NCBI RefSeq assembly: GCF_012027595.1
Contig: NZ_SNUR01000001.1
Span: 842,308-906,307, forward strand
DNA: 64,000 nucleotides
Source: Thermococcus sp. Bubb.Bath
Lineage (GTDB): Archaea > Methanobacteriota_B > Thermococci > Thermococcales > Thermococcaceae
Direction of reading: 5' to 3'
Part shown: one piece after another, positions 34,650 to 44,400 of the stretch
How the letters are laid out: every line of letters begins with the position of its first letter
Position numbering within the stretch: the stretch's first letter is position 1
Notes under the pieces: model-generated
Databases searched by the model: none
The model's input: the letters and a program-made list of their open reading frames with translations, nothing else
Told to the model about the DNA's origin: nothing
Made by a program: the position numbers and the translations under genes

Positions 34650-35339
34650 ATGGAAATAAAGCCCCTCGGCGATTCCGCCCTCTTAATTTCCTTCGGCGAG
34701 GTCATAGAGGACGAAGTGAACGCGAGAGTTCACGCCGTTGCTAGGGCAATCGAGGGGAAAGAGTTTGAGTGGCTGGTGGAGGTTGTGCCGGCTTATTCTT
34801 CCATAGCGGTTATCTTCGATCCACTAAAGATAACCCTCGAGGAGGTTAAGAAGGCCGTTGAGCCATTGCTTGATGTGAGTGCAGAGACCTTCAAGGGGAG
34901 AAAGATAGAGATACCCGTCCTCTACGGCGGTGAATACGGCCCCGACATTGAGTTCGTAGCGGAGCACAACGGGCTAAGCGTTGAGGACGTCATTGAGATA
35001 CACTCTGGGAAAACCTACCGCGTTCACTTCCTCGGCTTTTTGCCAGGGTTTGCATATCTAAGTCCAGTTGATGAAAGAATAGCCACCCCCCGGCTAAAAA
35101 AGCCGCGCCTTAAAGTCCCGGCCGGCTCGGTTGGGATAGCGGGAAGACAGACTGGCATCTACCCCCTCGAAAGCCCCGGCGGCTGGCGACTTATCGGAAG
35201 GACCCCGCTGAAGCTCTTTAACCCAGCGAGAGAGCCCCCAACCCTGCTCCAGCCGGGTGATGAGGTGAAGTTTGTGCCAATAGATGAGGAAGAGCTTTGG
35301 GAAAGTCACAAAGCCAAATGGGGGATAAGCGGTGATTGA
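34650..35339 (+). CDS. pxpB: 5-oxoprolinase subunit B (KipI-like)
   Basis: 229 residues, four bases after pxpA. KipI/allophanate-hydrolase-subunit-1 fold: PLGDSALLISFGE at the start, IEIPVLYGGEYGPDIEFVA, and the conserved VHFLGFLPGFAYL and PAGSVGIAGRQTGIYPLESPGGW. It forms a complex with PxpC. It overlaps pxpC by eight bases. Confidence 0.93.
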   Translation: MEIKPLGDSALLISFGEVIEDEVNARVHAVARAIEGKEFEWLVEVVPAYSSIAVIFDPLKITLEEVKKAVEPLLDVSAETFKGRKIEIPVLYGGEYGPDIEFVAEHNGLSVEDVIEIHSGKTYRVHFLGFLPGFAYLSPVDERIATPRLKKPRLKVPAGSVGIAGRQTGIYPLESPGGWRLIGRTPLKLFNPAREPPTLLQPGDEVKFVPIDEEELWESHKAKWGISGD

Positions 35340-36327
35340 ACTCCTCAGCGTTCCGTCCCTTCTGACGGTCCAGGACGGAGGAAGGAAAGGTTATCGAAAG
35401 CTCGGCGTTCCAGTTTCAGGCTTCATGGACGACTTCTCAGCCAGGATAGCCAACTACCTCGTTGGAAACCCCGGTGATGCGCCGCTCCTCGAGTTCCTGC
35501 TGGCCGGGCCAAAGTTAAGGTTCAACGCCTCGGCGGTTTTTGCAGTGGCTGGGGACGTTGAAGTTAAGCTCAATGGAACACCCATCGAGCCCTGGAGAAG
35601 CCACTGGGCGAAGAGGGGCGACATCCTCGAAATTGGAACTTTAAAGAGCGGCCTTTACGGCTACATCGCCTTCGCTGGAGGGATAAAGTGTGAGAAGCTC
35701 CTGGGGAGCTGCTCGGCCTATCCTAGGGCAGGGCTTGAAAGACCGCTGAAATCCGGGGACCGGCTAAATATCGGGTACGCAATCCTAACGGGCAGGGAAG
35801 GCCTCTTCCTACCGAGAAAGCTGAGGCCGGACTACTCAAGCGGTAAGGGGGAAGTCCGCGTCGTTTTAGGCCCCGATTTAGACCACTTCACAGAAGATGG
35901 CATCGAGACATTCCTAAGGTCAACTTACACGATAACCCCCGAGAGCGACAGGATGGGCTATCAACTGGATGGGCCGGTTATTGAGCACTCTGAAAAAGGC
36001 CCAGATATCGTTACCGGCCCGCTCATTCCCGGAAGCGTCCAGGTTCCAGGAAGCGGAAAGCCGATAGTCATGATGCGCGATGCTCAGACTACCGGCGGCT
36101 ACGCAAAGATAGCGACGGTGATAACGGCAGACCTTCCGGTCCTGGCCCAGGGCAGGCCCGGAACTATGATCAGGTTCGGGGAAGTAACCCCAGATGAGGC
36201 GCGGGAGATACTCAAGAGGCGCGAAAAGACTCTTGAGGCGGTAAGGAGCTTCCTCAATGGAAAGATGAGGGCTTACTGGATAAAGGCGCTTGGTAAGGAG
36301 TTCATGACCTTTGCCGGAAAGGTTTAA
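35332..36327 (+). CDS. pxpC: 5-oxoprolinase subunit C (KipA-like)
   Basis: 331 residues from a GTG that overlaps the pxpB stop. Allophanate-hydrolase-subunit-2 features: VQDGGRKGYRKLGVPVSGFMDDFSARIANYLVGN, GSCSAYPRAGLERPLKSGD and the C-terminal RDAQTTGGYAKIATVITADLPVLAQ. Third and last gene of the operon, completing a full PxpABC set for pyroglutamate use or repair. Confidence 0.93.
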   Translation: MIELLSVPSLLTVQDGGRKGYRKLGVPVSGFMDDFSARIANYLVGNPGDAPLLEFLLAGPKLRFNASAVFAVAGDVEVKLNGTPIEPWRSHWAKRGDILEIGTLKSGLYGYIAFAGGIKCEKLLGSCSAYPRAGLERPLKSGDRLNIGYAILTGREGLFLPRKLRPDYSSGKGEVRVVLGPDLDHFTEDGIETFLRSTYTITPESDRMGYQLDGPVIEHSEKGPDIVTGPLIPGSVQVPGSGKPIVMMRDAQTTGGYAKIATVITADLPVLAQGRPGTMIRFGEVTPDEAREILKRREKTLEAVRSFLNGKMRAYWIKALGKEFMTFAGKV

Positions 36328-36360
36328 TACATTCCCTTCTTCCTCCCTCTGGTGAAGAGA

Positions 36361-37077
36361 ATGGGAAAGGTAAAGGCGATTTCTCTCGACATAGACGGCA
36401 CGATAACCTATAGGGACAGAAGGCTGAGCATCGAAGCATTAAAGATGATAAGGCTTGCCGAGAGCCTAGGCGTTCCGGTCATGCTCGTCACTGGAAACTC
36501 CGTCCCCTTTGCCGAGGCGGCAGCAATCTTCATCGGCACGAGCGGGCCGGTCATAGCGGAGGACGGCGGAGCGCTTTCACTCAAGGGCGAGGGCACGATG
36601 AGGAAGCGCGTTTTTCTGACTGATATGAACGAGGAGTGGATCCTCTGGAGCGAGCTCAAGAGGCGCTATCCTGAGGCCGAACTGAGCTATTCGACGATGG
36701 AGCGAAAGGCCGGCATAGTAGTGAGGAGAACCGTTCCAGTAGAAGCTGTGAGGGGGATCATAAAAGAGCTGGGACTTAACCTGATCGCCGTAGATTCTGG
36801 CTTTGCAATCCACGTAAAGAAGCCCTGGATAAACAAGGGCACTGGCATAGAGAAGGCCTGCGAATACTTGGGTATCTCCCCCGAAGAGGTCGCCCACGTT
36901 GGCGATGGGGAGAACGACCTCGATGCTTTCCGAGTCGTTGGCTACCGCGTTGCTATAGCCCAAGCACCAGAGAGTGTGAAGGAAAAGGCAGACTACGTCA
37001 CCCAGAAGCCCTACGGGGACGGCGGAGCGGAAGCAGTTATGCACATCCTTAGAAAGTTCGGCTACCTGAAGGAGTGA
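36361..37077 (+). CDS. Phosphoglycolate phosphatase (archaeal HAD type)
   Basis: 238 residues from ATG 36361, five bases after GGTGA; the longer frame starts inside that site. HAD motifs: [15 protein letters not shown] (nucleophile Asp), LVTGNSVPF, a lysine at KPWINKGTG and [11 protein letters not shown]. The cap domain and length match the archaeal phosphoglycolate phosphatase/TA0175 group. A TATA-like GTTTAATAC overlaps the pxpC stop. It is followed by an acetyltransferase gene five bases later. Confidence 0.88.
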   Translation: MGKVKAISLDIDGTITYRDRRLSIEALKMIRLAESLGVPVMLVTGNSVPFAEAAAIFIGTSGPVIAEDGGALSLKGEGTMRKRVFLTDMNEEWILWSELKRRYPEAELSYSTMERKAGIVVRRTVPVEAVRGIIKELGLNLIAVDSGFAIHVKKPWINKGTGIEKACEYLGISPEEVAHVGDGENDLDAFRVVGYRVAIAQAPESVKEKADYVTQKPYGDGGAEAVMHILRKFGYLKE

Positions 37078-37082
37078 TGGCG

Positions 37083-37934
37083 ATGGGGCTCGTGGTCAGA
37101 AAGGCCACGCTCGACGATGTTATGGGAATAGTTAATGTCCACACGGCAGAAGAGGAGCTCTCCGACCTTTCCGTTCGTGAAAGATACCTACGCGGCGGCC
37201 CCTGGATGAGCGTAGAGACGTGCGCCGTCCACATCAACGCCCTCCTCCTCGACGGCCAGTTTTCCCTCGTTGCGGAGTTCAATAGAAAAATTGTCGGTGA
37301 AGCGGAAGTGTTTCTCTCTGAAGAGCTGGTAAGGGGCAAACCGACGAGAATATCCCATTTAGACGTCATAGGGGTTCACCCGGACTTAAGGGGTAAGGGA
37401 ATAGGGAGGGCACTTGTTGAGCATATTGAACAAACTCTGGAAGGGAAGGCGGAGTTTCTAACGACTCAGCCGGACGAAGAAGCACTTGGCTTTTACAGAA
37501 AGCTGGGCTTCCACGAAGTTCTCTACGAGAACTGGCTTGTGGAGGTCTCTACTACCGAATTCAGCGGAGACAATGCCACGCCCCTCAAATTCTTCCCCTG
37601 GGAGAGTGTGAAAGACCTTGAACTGGTCGCCGGCAGGTTTCAGAGCTCCTACGACATGTGGTTCTCAAGCTTTAGAGACCTCTTTGCCGGCGTCCACGAG
37701 TTAGCGGAGGCCGGAAAAATTGGAGATTCTTACTACGTACTGAAGCCCTTGCCCGGAAGGCCTGGAAAGGCAAGCCTCTTCCTCTGGGGAGACGCGAAAG
37801 ACATTCCCAATGCAATAGGGCGCGCAGGAGAGCTTGGCTTTAAGAGTGTTCTAACGGTTCTGGACGAGGAGACCGCGAAAAAAATTAATGGAGAAATGAA
37901 GAAAAAGGTGTCGATAATAGCGAAGCGGCTTTAG
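37083..37934 (+). CDS. GNAT acetyltransferase, two-domain
   Basis: 283 residues from ATG 37083, five bases after GGAGTGAT. N-terminal GNAT domain: VRKATLDDVMGIVNV, then the acetyl-CoA site HLDVIGVHPDLRGKGIGRALVEHI and ALGFYRKLGFHEV. The C-terminal 130 residues form a second, less conserved domain with no motif recognised. The substrate is unknown. It is coupled to the phosphatase gene and overlaps the convergent amidohydrolase by four bases. Confidence 0.85.
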   Translation: MGLVVRKATLDDVMGIVNVHTAEEELSDLSVRERYLRGGPWMSVETCAVHINALLLDGQFSLVAEFNRKIVGEAEVFLSEELVRGKPTRISHLDVIGVHPDLRGKGIGRALVEHIEQTLEGKAEFLTTQPDEEALGFYRKLGFHEVLYENWLVEVSTTEFSGDNATPLKFFPWESVKDLELVAGRFQSSYDMWFSSFRDLFAGVHELAEAGKIGDSYYVLKPLPGRPGKASLFLWGDAKDIPNAIGRAGELGFKSVLTVLDEETAKKINGEMKKKVSIIAKRL

Positions 37935-39082
37935 CGGAGGAACTCGAAGGCGAGGGCCACTTCCATCGCGGTTCCGAGGTAGAGGACTTCCTCGTCAACA
38001 TCGAACTTTGGATGGTGGTGGGGGTAGACTATCCCCTTCTCCTCGTTCCTTATGCCCAACGCTAAGAACACTCCGGGGACCTTTTGAAGGTAGAATGCGA
38101 AGTCCTCTGCTCCCATCGTCGGCCTGACTTCCCCGTACCTCAAACCGTACTTCTCAGCGACTTTTCTGGCGAAGTCGGCCATTTCCTTGGCGTTTATTGT
38201 GGGTGGGGTCAGTTCCTCTATGCTCAGGTCGTGTTTTGCCCCATGAGCCTTTGTCACACCATCGAGGATTTCCTTCATCCTTTTCTGGATCAGATCGCCT
38301 ATCTCCGGCTTGAAGAACCTAAAGGTCCCCTTGAACTCGACCTCTTCGGGGATGACGTTGAATGCAGTTCCACCGTGAAGAGAGGTAACGCTCACGACAC
38401 CGGTCTCTATAGGCTCAACGTTCCTGCTGACTATCGTCTGGAGCGCCAAAACAGTCTCGGCCGCTATCGGGATTGGGTCGATGGTCTCATGTGGAGAGGC
38501 TCCATGACCACCTTTGCCGATGATCTTTCCGTTGAATATCCCCGCTCCCGCCAGAAACGGCCCGTCTCTGATCCCAATGAGCCCGCTCGAAAGATCCATC
38601 CAGACGTGGAAGCCAAAGATGGCATTGACTCCCTTTAGGGCGCCACCTTCAATCATCTTGACCGCGCCGTTTCCGCCCTCTTCCGCTGGCTGGAAAACGA
38701 GCCTCACCCTTCCCTTCAGCTCCTCCTTGTGTTCGGCGATTATCTTAGCTGCTCCAAGGAGCATGGCAGTGTGGGCATCGTGACCACAGGCGTGCATCTT
38801 GCCGGGGATTCTGGACTTGTAGGGGACGTCGTTCTCCTCCTGAATCGGCAGGGCATCCATATCCGCCCTTAGGGCTATTGTTTTCTCGCCCTCACCGATG
38901 TCCGCTATTATCCCAGTCCCAACGCGCTTTATGGAGTAACCCCACTCGCGTAGGTGTTCTTCGACTATCCTTGAGGTTCGCTCCTCCTCGTAGCCAAGCT
39001 CGGGGTGCATGTGGAAGTCCCTTCTCCAGGAGACTATCAAGCTCTCTATCTTTTTCGCCTCAGAAACGGGGTCAAAGTTCAT
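37931..39082 (-). CDS. M20-family amidohydrolase/carboxypeptidase
   Basis: 383 residues from ATG 39082, five bases after GGTGA. Conserved metal-site segments: RRDFHMHPELGYEE, LRADMDALPI, HACGHDAHTAMLLGAA, FQPAEEGGNGA, and YPHHHPKFDVDE at the C-terminus. The dimerisation domain lies between about residues 180 and 295. It cleaves N-acyl amino acids or peptides, in keeping with peptide-based growth. A close relative in this order is a thermostable carboxypeptidase. Confidence 0.9.
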   Translation of the reverse strand: MNFDPVSEAKKIESLIVSWRRDFHMHPELGYEEERTSRIVEEHLREWGYSIKRVGTGIIADIGEGEKTIALRADMDALPIQEENDVPYKSRIPGKMHACGHDAHTAMLLGAAKIIAEHKEELKGRVRLVFQPAEEGGNGAVKMIEGGALKGVNAIFGFHVWMDLSSGLIGIRDGPFLAGAGIFNGKIIGKGGHGASPHETIDPIPIAAETVLALQTIVSRNVEPIETGVVSVTSLHGGTAFNVIPEEVEFKGTFRFFKPEIGDLIQKRMKEILDGVTKAHGAKHDLSIEELTPPTINAKEMADFARKVAEKYGLRYGEVRPTMGAEDFAFYLQKVPGVFLALGIRNEEKGIVYPHHHPKFDVDEEVLYLGTAMEVALAFEFLR

Positions 39083-39138
39083 GAAGTTCACCAGTGAAGG
39101 TAAGGAACGAGAAGGATATTAACTTTTCGATGGGTATC

Positions 39139-39549
39139 TCAATGCCTGCTGTGTTTCTCGTACCAGCCCCACTCCTTCTTGGGCCCGAAAGCCCTGACGC
39201 CCTTCTTGGCGAGGGTTATCCTCAGATCCCTCGCCATCTCGTGGGTTATCTCTCCCCTGCTTTCCATCCAGTTGATTATCTCGAGGGCCTGGTCATCGGT
39301 CTCGCATCTTCTCAGGAAGTCGATGATGGTGGGATTATATCCAGAGAAATCCTGTAGTTCAACCTCTTCCTCTTCCAAAGCCTCCTCCTCTGAAGTCCTG
39401 TAGGCGGTTATTTGAAGCTCAGCCTCGTCTTCGAGCTCCCTAGCAAGGGCGGGAAAACGCTCTCTAAACTCTTCCCTCTCGTATTCCTGCCAGGCAAAGT
39501 CATCGACCGCTCGCTTTTTTCTTTTTTCTTCTCCCTTGTTTGTCCCCAT
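39139..39549 (-). CDS. Acidic conserved protein of Thermococcales (DUF2095-like)
   Basis: 136 residues from ATG 39549 with GGTG upstream. A basic N-terminus (KGEEKRKKRAVDDFAWQEYE) is followed by an acidic stretch (EEEALEEEEVELQDF) and a helical C-terminal half (IIDFLRRCETDDQALEIINWMESRGEITHEMARDL) ending in EWGWYEKHSRH. It resembles the DUF2095 group by memory only. Function unknown. Confidence 0.65.
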   Translation of the reverse strand: MGTNKGEEKRKKRAVDDFAWQEYEREEFRERFPALARELEDEAELQITAYRTSEEEALEEEEVELQDFSGYNPTIIDFLRRCETDDQALEIINWMESRGEITHEMARDLRITLAKKGVRAFGPKKEWGWYEKHSRH

Positions 39550-39611
39550 GCTCAACACCTTTATCTGGAGTTTGTGAAACCCTTTATAAACCCTGCAGTG
39601 AACCTAGACGT

Positions 39612-40067
39612 ATGAAAGGGTCCTACTTCCTCGTCATCAGGCTTGGCGAAGACAAAACCGTACGCACGAAGGCCAGGGAATTCCCGCTGAAGGCCGGCTA
39701 CTACGTCTACGTTGGTTCCGCCATGAATTCACTCGAAAAGCGCGTTGCGAGGCACTTCTCCAGGGAAAAGAAGCTTCACTGGCACATCGACTACCTTCTA
39801 AAAGAGGCAGAACTTCTGAGGGCGTACCTCGTCCCCAGCGAGGAGAGGTTGGAGGAAAGGCTCTCAGTGGAGGTCTCAAAGTTCGGAGAACCTGCTGAAG
39901 GGTTCGGGGCCGGAGACGTTAGCGTAAGCACGAACCTGTATCATTTTAACCAAGAGCCTGATAATGTTCTGATTAGAATCCTTAAAGACATGAGACTCCG
40001 CTGGAAAACCGTTAAAAGTAGAGAAGAAGTATTAAAAACACGGTGGGATTATGGGGACCGTTATTGA
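39612..40067 (+). CDS. DUF123/GIY-YIG-like protein
   Basis: 151 residues from ATG 39612. The beginning, SYFLVIRLGEDKTVRTKAREF, and GYYVYVGSAMNSLEKRVARHFSREKKLHWHIDYL match the DUF123 family, related to GIY-YIG nucleases (the YVYVG strand and a downstream Arg). A TATA box TTTATAAA at about 39579-39587 sits about 25-30 bp upstream, so the mRNA may be nearly leaderless. The last 17 bases overlap the antitoxin gene. Confidence 0.82.
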   Translation: MKGSYFLVIRLGEDKTVRTKAREFPLKAGYYVYVGSAMNSLEKRVARHFSREKKLHWHIDYLLKEAELLRAYLVPSEERLEERLSVEVSKFGEPAEGFGAGDVSVSTNLYHFNQEPDNVLIRILKDMRLRWKTVKSREEVLKTRWDYGDRY

Positions 40068-40254
40068 GGCAGTTTACGACGGTGAGAGTTTCAGGCCCCT
40101 CAAGAGAGTTAACCTGCCCAAAGGGGCCAAGGTTAAGGTCATCGTTGGTGAAACGATCTGGGACATACTAGAGAAGGTAGAGGGTATTCCCGTTAGTGAA
40201 AGCCCTGAGGAAGTGCTGAACGATGTCAGGAGGAGGAAAAGGGTTCGTTATTGA
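40051..40254 (+). CDS. vapB: VapB-type antitoxin (AF2212/DUF104-like)
   Basis: 67 residues. MGTVIEAVYDGESFRPLKRVNLPKGAKVKVIV is the typical small beta domain of this antitoxin family, followed by a C-terminal helix (EEVLNDVRRRKRV) that would contact a PIN toxin. GGTGGGAT precedes the ATG. The toxin gene following it, overlapping by 32 bases, is reduced to a fragment, so this antitoxin is an orphan. Confidence 0.8.
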   Translation: MGTVIEAVYDGESFRPLKRVNLPKGAKVKVIVGETIWDILEKVEGIPVSESPEEVLNDVRRRKRVRY

Positions 40255-40330
40255 CACAAACATCATCATAGGGGCATTTTTCTACAATTCCACAAGCGAA
40301 GAGGACATCAGAACGTTTATGGAGGTGTGA
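40223..40330 (+). pseudogene. Truncated VapC PIN-domain toxin
   Basis: Only 35 residues remain: MSGGGKGFVIDTNIIIGAFF carries the first PIN strand with its catalytic Asp, then the frame ends at a TGA that overlaps the start region of the next gene. A working PIN toxin needs about 130 residues and three more acidic positions. It starts inside vapB, as usual for vapBC pairs, so the pair was once complete. The deletion ends at the GGAGGTG ribosome site of GGGP synthase. Confidence 0.75.
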
Positions 40331-40332
40331 GG

Positions 40333-41091
40333 ATGCTCAAACCCGGAAAAATCGAAACATACATTCACGAAAAGCTTGAGAAAGAAAAGCTCCACTTCGT
40401 TCTCCTCGATCCGGACGACGTTTCCCCACAGCTGGCCGGAGAGCTGGCGAGGATGAGCGAGGAAATAGGTGTTGATGCCATAATGGTCGGAGGCTCGACG
40501 GGGGCCGAGGGGGAAGTCCTCGACAACGTTGTAAAGGCCATAAAGAAGAACTCGAACCTTCCGGTGATACTCTTCCCAGGCTCCCACGGGGGGATAAGCA
40601 AGTACGCGGATGCAATCTTCTTTATGAGCCTGCTCAACTCGACGAACCCGTTCTTCATAACCGGCGCCCAGGCCCTTGGAGCCTTCCAGGTCAAGCGCTA
40701 CGGGATAGAACCTATCCCCATGGCCTACCTCATAGTCGAGCCGGGAGAGACAGTGGGCTGGGTCGGGGATGCAAAGCCCATTCCAAGGCACAAACCGAAG
40801 ATAGCAGCAGCCTACGCCCTCGCCGGCCAGTATCTTGGCATGAGACTCGTCTACCTTGAGGCAGGAAGCGGCGCATCCCGGCCGGTTCCTCCCGAGATGA
40901 TAGCCCTGGTGAAGCGCGTCATAGAGGTTCCGCTTATAGTTGGAGGGGGAATCCGGACTGAGGAACAGGCAAGGGGCGCTGTGAAGGCCGGTGCCGACGT
41001 AATCGTCACGGGGACGGCGATAGAAAAGGCGGGCTCAATGGAGAAAGCCAGAGAAAAGCTGATAGAGCTGAACAAGGGGATAAAGGGCTAA
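40333..41091 (+). CDS. Geranylgeranylglyceryl phosphate synthase
   Basis: 252 residues from ATG 40333, directly after GGAGGTGTGAGG. TIM-barrel features of the family: LHFVLLDPDDVSPQ, IMVGGSTGAEGEVLD, PVILFPGSHGGISKYADAIFFMSLLNS, YLEAGSGASRPVPPEM and VGGGIRTEEQARGAVKAGADVIVTGTAIE. It joins sn-glycerol-1-phosphate to geranylgeranyl diphosphate, the first ether bond of archaeal lipids. Confidence 0.95.
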   Translation: MLKPGKIETYIHEKLEKEKLHFVLLDPDDVSPQLAGELARMSEEIGVDAIMVGGSTGAEGEVLDNVVKAIKKNSNLPVILFPGSHGGISKYADAIFFMSLLNSTNPFFITGAQALGAFQVKRYGIEPIPMAYLIVEPGETVGWVGDAKPIPRHKPKIAAAYALAGQYLGMRLVYLEAGSGASRPVPPEMIALVKRVIEVPLIVGGGIRTEEQARGAVKAGADVIVTGTAIEKAGSMEKAREKLIELNKGIKG

Positions 41092-41096
41092 GGGGA

Positions 41097-41333
41097 CTAA
41101 GCAGAGAGGACTTTCACGGAGACCTTGCCTTTTTTGATCGTCTCCTTCAGCTCTTTTATGAGCTTATGGGCGTCGCTGACCAGGAGTTCAAGCTTTACCT
41201 CGCTGAGGCCGGTGGCGCTCGGCGGGAGGAAGTGGACGTCCCTTACCCTGCCCTTGAGCTTTCCGTAAAGTTTGCTCAACACCTGCCCCCTGTCCTCATA
41301 GGGCAGCTTAAGGGTAATTTCGACAATTTGCAT
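41097..41333 (-). CDS. Small alpha/beta protein upstream of smc
   Basis: 78 residues from ATG 41333, four bases after GGTGAT. It resembles a ferredoxin-like fold: QIVEITLKLPYEDRGQVLSKLYGKLKG, then SEVKLELLVSDAHKLIKELKETIKKGKV. No family was recognised. It is divergent from smc across a region with two palindromes centred on TTTAA. Confidence 0.6.
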   Translation of the reverse strand: MQIVEITLKLPYEDRGQVLSKLYGKLKGRVRDVHFLPPSATGLSEVKLELLVSDAHKLIKELKETIKKGKVSVKVLSA

Positions 41334-41353
41334 GTTCATCACCACTTTGTTTT

Positions 41354-41452
41354 ATGAAAAAAGGCATATTTAACCTTTTTCATGCACCGTAGTAATCCCT
41401 TCCCAGGGATTTAATTCCTGGGGGTTATATCCTCCCCCGGCAAACTTATATA
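41354..41452. promoter_or_regulatory. Two palindromes and a TATA box in the smc promoter region
   Basis: ATGAAAAAAGG (41354-41364) and CCTTTTTCAT (41374-41383) flank CATATTTAA, the likely TATA box of the minus-strand gene. CCCAGG (41402-41407) and CCTGGG (41417-41422) flank GATTTAATT. The smc TATA box is TTATATAA near 41445-41452, about 25 bp before the expected transcription start. The palindromes could be operators acting on the minus-strand gene, on smc, or on both. Confidence 0.45.
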
Positions 41453-41487
41453 AGAGTGGGAGGCATTTCCAAGTTTAGGTGTCGAAT

Positions 41488-44400
41488 ATGCCGTACATTG
41501 AGAAGATAGAAATGAAGGGATTCAAATCTTACGGTAACAGAAAAGTCGTGGTTCCCCTCTCAAAGGGTTTCACCGCCATAGTCGGAGCGAATGGTTCTGG
41601 GAAGAGCAACATCGGTGACGCGGTTCTCTTTGTTCTCGGAGGTCTCTCCGCCAAGGCCATGCGCGCGACCAGGATCAGCGACCTTATTTTTGCCGGAAAC
41701 AAGGCTGAACCAGCGGCAAAGTACGCGGAGGTTGCGATGTACTTCAACAACGAGGACAGGGGCTTCCCCATCGACGAGGACGAGGTCGTCATCAAAAGGC
41801 GAGTTTACCCCGATGGAAGGAGTAACTACTGGTTAAACGGCAAGAGGGCAACGAGAAGCGAGATACTGGACATGCTGAGCGCTGCCATGATATCCCCGGA
41901 AGGTTACAACCTCGTCCTCCAAGGGGACATAACCAAGTTCATCAAGATGTCGCCGACCGAGAGGAGGCTCATCATCGACGAGATATCGGGAATAGCGGAA
42001 TATGATGCCAAAAAGGAGAAGGCCCTTGGAGAGCTCAAGCAGGCGGAGGAGAACCTCGCCCGTGTCGATCTCCTCATCAATGAGGTAAAGAAACAGCTCG
42101 ACAAGCTTGAGAAGGAGAGGAACGATGCCCTCCGCTACCTCGACCTGAAGGATAGGGTTGAGAAGGCCCGCGTTTCCCTCCTCCTGGGCGAGATAAGAAA
42201 GGTTGAGAACCTCATAGCCGGGAGCAAGGAGAGGGATGGCTCAATCAACGAAGAAATAGAATCTACTGAAAACACTCTCAAAGAGCTGGTGAAGGAGATA
42301 ATCGCCAAGGAAAGGGAGCTCTCGTCCGTTGAGAAAGAGCTTGAGGAGAAGAGCGAGGACGGCATTCTTGAGGTCACGAGGAAGATCAGCGAAGTGAAGT
42401 CGAAGATAGAGATGGCAAAGAGGAACATAGAGAACGCCCAAAAGGAGATAGAGGAGAGCCAAACGAGGCTCGCAAAGGCCAAAGAGGAGCTCAAGAGGGT
42501 TTCGGATGAAATCGAGAAGAGCAAGGGCGCGATAACCCGCTGGAGCAAGAGAAGGGAAAAGCTCCTCGTCGAGATAAAAGAAAAGGAAACGGTCAGAAAC
42601 GAGCTCGTCGTAAAGCTCGGCGAGATAGACAGGAGCTACGCGGTCGCGAGAGAGGAGTTCGACAAGGTTGTGAATGAGCTCGAAGAGGCCAAGAAGGAGC
42701 TTTATACGAGAGAAGCAGAGGTAAAGAAGTTCGAAGAGGAGATAGAGCGGCAGAGAACCAAGATAACCCAGGCCAAGATAAGGAAGAACGCACTTAGGGA
42801 GGCCATAAACGAGTCCAAGAAGTCCCTTGAAGCCAAGAGGTCGGAGCTGGCCGAGATAGAGGGGAAGATGAGCAAGGCCGAGAGCAGGCACAGAAAGGAC
42901 GAAAAAGAGCTTGATGAGAAGACCAAAGCACTCAAAAAGGCCGAAGGAGAGCTAGCCAGGGCAAAGGAGGAGCTCATCAAGGCGGAGGCCCAGACAGAGG
43001 TAAGGGGAAACAGGGTGGTTGAGTTCCTCAAGTCCCAGAAGATAAAGGGGCTTTACGGGACACTCGGCGAGCTGATAAGCGTTCCCGACGGCACCTACGC
43101 TATAGCCGTTGAGGTTGCCCTCGGCGGGAACTACGACAACGTAGTCGTTGAAGACGACCGCGTTGCGGAGAGGGCGATAAAGCTCCTTAAGGAGAAAAAA
43201 CTCGGCAGGTTGACTTTCCTCCCACTCAACAAGATAAAGCCGCGCTCGATGAGAGAGAAGCCGAAGCTGGGAACTCCCGCTATGGACGTTGTCTCCTACG
43301 ACCCACGCTTCAAGAACGCCGTGGCATACGCCCTCGGAGACACCCTCATAGTTGACGACATGGACGAGGCCAGAACCGTTGGAATCGGAAAGATCAGGAT
43401 GGTAACCCTTGGAGGGGAGCTCCTTGAGAGGAGCGGTGCCATAACCGGCGGTCACTACAAACCGAGGGGCAAGTTCGGCGTCAACGTGGACGAGATCAAA
43501 AAGAAGGTCGAGAGACTGGAGAGGGGGAAGGAAGCCCTTGAGTCAGCGGTCAATGCCCTCAAGGTGGAGATAAGGGGGTTAGAGAACGAACTCTTCGAGC
43601 TCCGTATGAAGAAGAGCGACGCGAACAAGGACCTTGAAGTGCTTCAGAGGGATTTGGACAGACTCCTACGGGAAGACAAGGCCCTTGATGAGGAGATCAC
43701 CGGGGCGGAGAAGGCGGTAGAGACCCTCACTTCAAAAATCGAAGAGTACAAAGGCGAGATGGCAAAGCTCAGGGGAAGGATAGAGAGGCTTGAAAAGAAA
43801 CGGGAGAAGCTCAAGAAGGCCCTTGAGAACCCTGAGGCGAGGGAACTGAACGCGAAGATCAGGGAAGTCGAGGGAGAGATAAGCAAGCTGAGGGAAGAGC
43901 TGAGCAGGGTTGAGAGCAAGGTCGAGTCCCTTGAGAGCAGGATAAACAACGAGCTCCTTCCGAGAAAGGCAGATTTGGAGGAGGAGATAGAGGGTCTCGT
44001 CAACAAGATCAACGCCCTCAGGGCCAACATAAAGGAGAACGAGGAGGCAATAAAGAAGTTCGAGGGGGAGCTGGAGGAGCTCAAGAAGGCCGAAGAGAAC
44101 GTCAAGGACGAGCTCAAGGAGCTCCGCGAGAGGCGCGAGAGCCTGAAAAACGAGATAACGGAGCTCCGCGAGAAGAAGGACAATATGAGCAGCAGGCTCC
44201 AGGAGCTCAGGATAGAGGCCAACACCCTCAAGATAAGGCTCGCCCAGTACGAGGCGGAGCTGAAGGAGAAGCAGGAGGAACTCGGCCACTACGATGGAAA
44301 GCTCGTCAAATCCATAAAGGAGATTCCAGAGGACCTTGAGGCCCTCAAGCGCGAGATAGATGAAATGGAGGAGGAGATAAGATCCCTCGAACCGGTTAAC

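Noticed and set aside
42135..44289. Several long minus-strand frames inside smc
   Set aside because: They are compositional shadows of the Glu/Lys-rich coiled coil, rich in Leu/Ser, with no ribosome sites.
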